Of a stretch of 53,742 bases of DNA, positions 50,332-53,742 are shown one piece after another. The DNA lies in the NCBI GenBank assembly GCA_041648895.1, contig JBAZOB010000006.1, positions 1 through 53,742 of the forward strand. The letters are read 5' to 3'. The notes beneath the pieces are model-generated. The model did not search any database. It was not told the DNA's origin and saw only the letters and a list, made by a program, of their open reading frames with translations. The position numbers and the translations under genes are program-made. Source of the stretch: JBAZOB01 sp041648895. GTDB lineage: Bacteria > Patescibacteriota > JAHJAL01. Position 1 is the first letter of the stretch; every line of letters begins with the position of its first letter.

Positions 50332-51624
50332 CTACGGATATATCCTGGAAATCATCCGCGGAAACGGAATGGTTTCCCGGATATGTTTGGTGCCGCACAT
50401 CCAGCCCACCATGCGCTCCAAACCAATACCATAACCACTATGCGGCACACTGCCGTATTTACGTAAATCCAGATACCATTGGTAATCGGCAATCGGTAAT
50501 TTCTCTTTTTCCATCCTGGAGAGCAACAAATCATAATCATCCTCCCTCTGGGACCCGCCAATAATCTCACCATATCCTTCCGGCGCGATCAGATCATTAT
50601 TCAAAACCAATTCCGGATTTTCGGGATTGATCTTCATATAAAAAGCTTTGATATTTTTCGGCCAGCGGTCAACAAAAATCGGCACTTCACTATTAGATGT
50701 CAAAATAGTTTCATCATCCGCTCCCAAATCCTCGCCATATTTAATATCCGAACCATTTTTTTGCAAATGGGCGATCGTTTCTTCGTACGACATTACCTTG
50801 AAATCATTATCTGCCTTCCGAAGTGCCTCTTTATCCCTTTCCAGAATATCCAATTCCAATTCGCATTCAGCCAAAACCTTACGAATAATATAACGAATAT
50901 TCCCTTCCTGAATTTTCATATTCTGTTCATGCTCCACATAGGCCGCTTCCGCATCCATCATCCAAAACTCGGTCAGATGCCGCCGGGTTTTACTTTTTTC
51001 CGCCCGAAATACCGGCCCAAAATCAAAACAGCGCCCCACACTAAAAATCGCCGCCTCAATATACAATTGCCCGGACTGAGTCAAATAGGCTTTACCCTGA
51101 TCAAAATAATCCAACTCAAAAAGAGTAGTCGTGCCTTCACATGCATTTGGTGTCAAAATCGGCGCATCGATCTTGATAAAATTCTCACCATTCAAATACT
51201 CATAAATCGCATTAATCACCACATTACGCACCCGAGCAATCGCCCACTGCCGCGGACTTCGTAGCCACAAATGCCGGTTAGAAAGTAGAAAATCCGGTCC
51301 GTGTTCTTTTTTGCCAATCGGATACTCGGCGCTAATCTGCACAATAGTTAAACCGGTCAACTGCACTTCATATTCCTCTTTTTTCGGATGTTTAGTCACT
51401 CTACCCTTGATAATCACTGAACTTTCCAAGGTAATTTTTTGCGCCTTGCTCCAAACTTTTTCATCCACTTCATCCTGACTGACCACCACTTGCGTCACAC
51501 TAGTACCATCGCGAAACTGCAAAAACATAATCTTCCCCGAAGAACGTAAATTATACACCCAGCCTTTCAATAAAACTTCCTGATCCAAATGATCTTTTAA
51601 ATCCTGCACAAAAACTTGTTCCAT
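50332..51624 (-). CDS. asnS: Asparaginyl-tRNA synthetase
   Basis: Class IIb synthetase charging tRNA-Asn. The N-terminal OB anticodon-binding domain (about 1-105) contains LLKGWVYNLRSSGKIMFLQ. The catalytic domain has ANACEGTTTLFELDYF, the motif 2 region PVFRAEKSKTRRHLTEFWMMD and motif 3 GYGIGLERMVGWMCG. I chose the ATG at 51624, with GGAG just upstream; a TTG at 51639 would start inside that Shine-Dalgarno. Length 430 aa fits AsnS rather than the longer bacterial AspS. Confidence 0.92.
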   Translation of the reverse strand: MEQVFVQDLKDHLDQEVLLKGWVYNLRSSGKIMFLQFRDGTSVTQVVVSQDEVDEKVWSKAQKITLESSVIIKGRVTKHPKKEEYEVQLTGLTIVQISAEYPIGKKEHGPDFLLSNRHLWLRSPRQWAIARVRNVVINAIYEYLNGENFIKIDAPILTPNACEGTTTLFELDYFDQGKAYLTQSGQLYIEAAIFSVGRCFDFGPVFRAEKSKTRRHLTEFWMMDAEAAYVEHEQNMKIQEGNIRYIIRKVLAECELELDILERDKEALRKADNDFKVMSYEETIAHLQKNGSDIKYGEDLGADDETILTSNSEVPIFVDRWPKNIKAFYMKINPENPELVLNNDLIAPEGYGEIIGGSQREDDYDLLLSRMEKEKLPIADYQWYLDLRKYGSVPHSGYGIGLERMVGWMCGTKHIRETIPFPRMISRIYP

Positions 51625-51661
51625 AATAGTTTTCTCCAATATTTAACCAAACTCATAACGA

Positions 51662-53742
51662 TCACTTATCCCGCAGCACCGCCCCGAATTGTTCACCCAA
51701 AGCCATCACAATCGAATTCATTTTATCCTCTACCCACTTATCACCCAGTGTCTCTGTATTGGATTGCCAACTAAACCTCAGCCCCAAACTCTTTAAATTA
51801 TTAATATCGCTTCCCTCTTGTAATTTGTCATTGGTCCACCCGAGGCGGATACGCCTTGGGCGTATAATTTGTAATTGCGTTCCCATCGTCTCATCAAACA
51901 CCTCAACACGACGTAAATTTTCCCCGCCGATTTGGCTCGCCGCCCCTATCAAATCCCCCGCCATTAGCTGGCGATCAACCAACAGTGCAATATCAAACTT
52001 GGAAACCGGAAATTTAGAAGGAGCCACAAATTTTTTGGTCGCCACAAAATTATCAATCAACTTGGCTAAATCAAAATCAATGTAGACCATTGGTCCCTTT
52101 ATTTTCCACTCACTTGCTTTATTGGGATGGATCAAACCCCACAACCCAATTACTTGTTTACCCTTAAGTAAAACCAGACTATTAACAGGATGCAGATAAT
52201 CAATATCCAAATCGACATCCTTAACTCGTTTAAGTTCAAAATCATTCCAGCCAAGATTACCCAAAGCCAATATCCCCTCTACCAATCCTTTCGCCCGTAA
52301 AAATAAATCCTTGGCCCTCGCCTCATCCGAATAGGCCAAGCCCAGATGTGGTTCTTCTTTATCCTTAATAGATTTACTAAACACCCGTCCCCATTCAAAA
52401 ATTTTTACTTGCTCGTCCTCCCGTTTCCAACGTTGATAACGCTCCACCAAGCCGGGCAACATTGACTGACGCAAATATTTTAAACTTTTATCCACCGGGT
52501 TAATCAACTCAAATGAATCATTTAAATCAAATCCCCAGTCAACCGTCCCTGCCTCGGACACAAAATTATATGAATAAACTTCCGACCAACCTCGGCTAGC
52601 TAAATAATTAATAATCGCGTTACGATAGCGTCGCCATTTTTCCGGCCGTGGCAACACCACCGGCATGGAAAAAGACTGGCTATCAATTTTGTTGTAACCA
52701 TGGATCCGCCCCACCTCCTCGATCAAATCATCCTCATTTTCAATATCAATCCGCACGGGCGGAATATTGACTAGTAAATCACTTTCACTGGCTTTTTTGA
52801 TCTCAAAATCCAGCGATTTCAATATCTTTTTGATATCCAGTTTATTGATCTCCACTCCCAAAAAACTATTGATATTGGCATAACTTAATCGTAAATCTCG
52901 TTTCAAAATCCGCTTCGAACGGACATCGATCATATCTCTGGCCACTCGCGCTCCACACAACTTTTGAATCAGATATGTCGCCCGATCCAAAGCCTCGGTA
53001 GAGAGCGACAACGGCAAACCTTTGCCAAATCGAATTGAACTATCAGTTTGGATACCCAGATTTTTAGCACTATCATTGATCAACTTCCGGGCAAAATTAG
53101 CACTTTCCAACACAATTCGTCTGGATTTTGATGACACCCCGCTATCCAATCCTCCCATAATACCCGCAATCACCAACGGCCTTTTTTCATCAGCAATTAT
53201 CAAATCCTTACTCGTCAAAACTTTCTTTTGTTCATCCAAAGTAATTATCCGTTCACCATTTTTGGCTCGCCTGACAATTAATTTGTGACCAATAATCAAA
53301 TCATAGTCAAAAGCATGCAACGGCTGTCCATATTCCAACATCACATAATTAGTAATATCAACCACGGAATTAATCGGCCGCAAACCCGCCAGTATCAACC
53401 GCCTTTTCAACCAGAGTGGCGACTCACCAACTTTGACATCCAAAAGCACTCGCGCCGAGTAACGCCCACAGCCATCGATATCTTTGACTTGCACATCGAG
53501 CAAATCATCAATTTTTTGCCGATTGTCTTCTTTGACTTTATAACGGGGCTCAAAATATCGCAGTCGGCAGGCCGCCGCTATTTCTTTGGCCATTCCCTTC
53601 ATGCTCATGGCGTCCGGTCGGTTAAATGGCACGATAAATTCCAATACTTCATCCGTAAAATCAATCACCTCACCCAAATTACTACCCACCCGCAAATTAC
53701 GGGACAATTCCATAATCCCGGCCGACTCTTCTTCCAAACCCA
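51662..53742 (-). CDS. pheT: Phenylalanyl-tRNA synthetase beta subunit (5' end missing)
   Basis: The frame runs off the window; about the first 100 residues (EMAP/OB part) lie outside. Visible are the B3/B4 domain with LILAGLRPINSVVDITNYVMLEYGQPLHAFD and IAGIMGG, B5 domain, the catalytic-like core with GWSEVYSYNFVSE, and the C-terminal FDX-ACB anticodon-binding domain starting near APSKFPVSKFDIALLVD. A repeat of about 57 bases (51820-51876) is inserted in frame in that last domain, encoding LQIIRPRRIRLGW and TNDKLQ. pheS should lie just upstream, beyond the window. Confidence 0.95.
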   Translation of the reverse strand, partial: GLEEESAGIMELSRNLRVGSNLGEVIDFTDEVLEFIVPFNRPDAMSMKGMAKEIAAACRLRYFEPRYKVKEDNRQKIDDLLDVQVKDIDGCGRYSARVLLDVKVGESPLWLKRRLILAGLRPINSVVDITNYVMLEYGQPLHAFDYDLIIGHKLIVRRAKNGERIITLDEQKKVLTSKDLIIADEKRPLVIAGIMGGLDSGVSSKSRRIVLESANFARKLINDSAKNLGIQTDSSIRFGKGLPLSLSTEALDRATYLIQKLCGARVARDMIDVRSKRILKRDLRLSYANINSFLGVEINKLDIKKILKSLDFEIKKASESDLLVNIPPVRIDIENEDDLIEEVGRIHGYNKIDSQSFSMPVVLPRPEKWRRYRNAIINYLASRGWSEVYSYNFVSEAGTVDWGFDLNDSFELINPVDKSLKYLRQSMLPGLVERYQRWKREDEQVKIFEWGRVFSKSIKDKEEPHLGLAYSDEARAKDLFLRAKGLVEGILALGNLGWNDFELKRVKDVDLDIDYLHPVNSLVLLKGKQVIGLWGLIHPNKASEWKIKGPMVYIDFDLAKLIDNFVATKKFVAPSKFPVSKFDIALLVDRQLMAGDLIGAASQIGGENLRRVEVFDETMGTQLQIIRPRRIRLGWTNDKLQEGSDINNLKSLGLRFSWQSNTETLGDKWVEDKMNSIVMALGEQFGAVLRDK
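51820..51876. repeat. Palindromic repeat inserted in pheT
   Basis: A GC-rich hairpin (ATACGCC and GGCGTAT with nearby CCGAGGCGG) flanked by the words GTAATTTGTCATTGG and ATAATTTGTAATT, the same 7-base vocabulary used in the outer arms of the A elements. It is read through in frame. Confidence 0.75.

Noticed and set aside
50332..51624. Gene as aspartyl-tRNA synthetase
   Set aside because: Length and lack of the bacterial AspS GAD insertion fit AsnS better.

Overview
The window looks like a chromosomal piece of a Candidate Phyla Radiation (Patescibacteria) bacterium. This is inferred from gene content and style, not from a marker-gene tree. The signs are two very Cys-rich zinc-ribbon proteins of a type common in that group, a lamin-tail protein, many genes without a Shine-Dalgarno, TTG/GTG starts, tRNAs without an encoded CCA, and small compact housekeeping genes. 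TGA is used as a stop (e.g. at 17457-17459), so there is no Gracilibacteria-type recoding. The + strand is C-rich and G-poor nearly throughout, whichever way genes point, so the window probably lies in one replichore with the - strand leading. I see no origin or terminus skew switch.

Layout: (i) 1-15281, mostly + strand: rodZ-like, recA, a Tic20-like membrane protein, pyk, a possible attenuator with two unknown genes, zinc-ribbon protein 1, two CAT-anticodon tRNAs (- strand), tilS, ftsH, a membrane protein, murJ and a PEGA/beta-propeller protein. (ii) 15495-17459: ychF (-) and a SpoU rRNA methylase (+). (iii) 17659-34894, all - strand: yebC, ruvC, glgA, a PKD-7TM protein, an ATP-grasp/retropepsin fusion, ruvA, ruvB, two small membrane proteins, queA, a lamin-tail protein, tsaE, tsaB, an OmpR regulator, a 37-aa cationic peptide, a histidine kinase and a terpene-cyclase-like protein. 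(iv) 35113-46495, + strand: a compositionally odd secreted protein, tlyA, an unknown gene, an AbrB-like protein with a MacAB-type efflux set, a glycosyltransferase and glgP. (v) 46565-53742, - strand: a lipoprotein, a frameshifted gene, zinc-ribbon protein 2, an ACT protein, asnS and the 3' part of pheT.

The most striking structure is not a gene. At least eleven long palindromic elements sit between genes. They have short conserved cores (A, B/D and C types) and arms of 48-103 bp that are nearly or fully complementary within a copy but differ between copies. Arms often run into the last codons of flanking genes. They sit at the breakpoints of what looks like an ancestral yebC-ruvC-ruvA-ruvB-queA operon and split the efflux ATPase from its permeases. 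Smaller palindromes and 7-bp repeat arrays have entered coding sequence in tilS, ruvC, pheT and zinc-ribbon protein 2.

Other leads are the regulator/peptide/kinase cluster, the PKD-7TM plus ATP-grasp-retropepsin pair, the DxDD terpene-cyclase-like protein, the zinc-ribbon paralogues and a trp-like attenuator architecture at 4498-4671. All homology statements come from motif recognition by eye; no database search was run.
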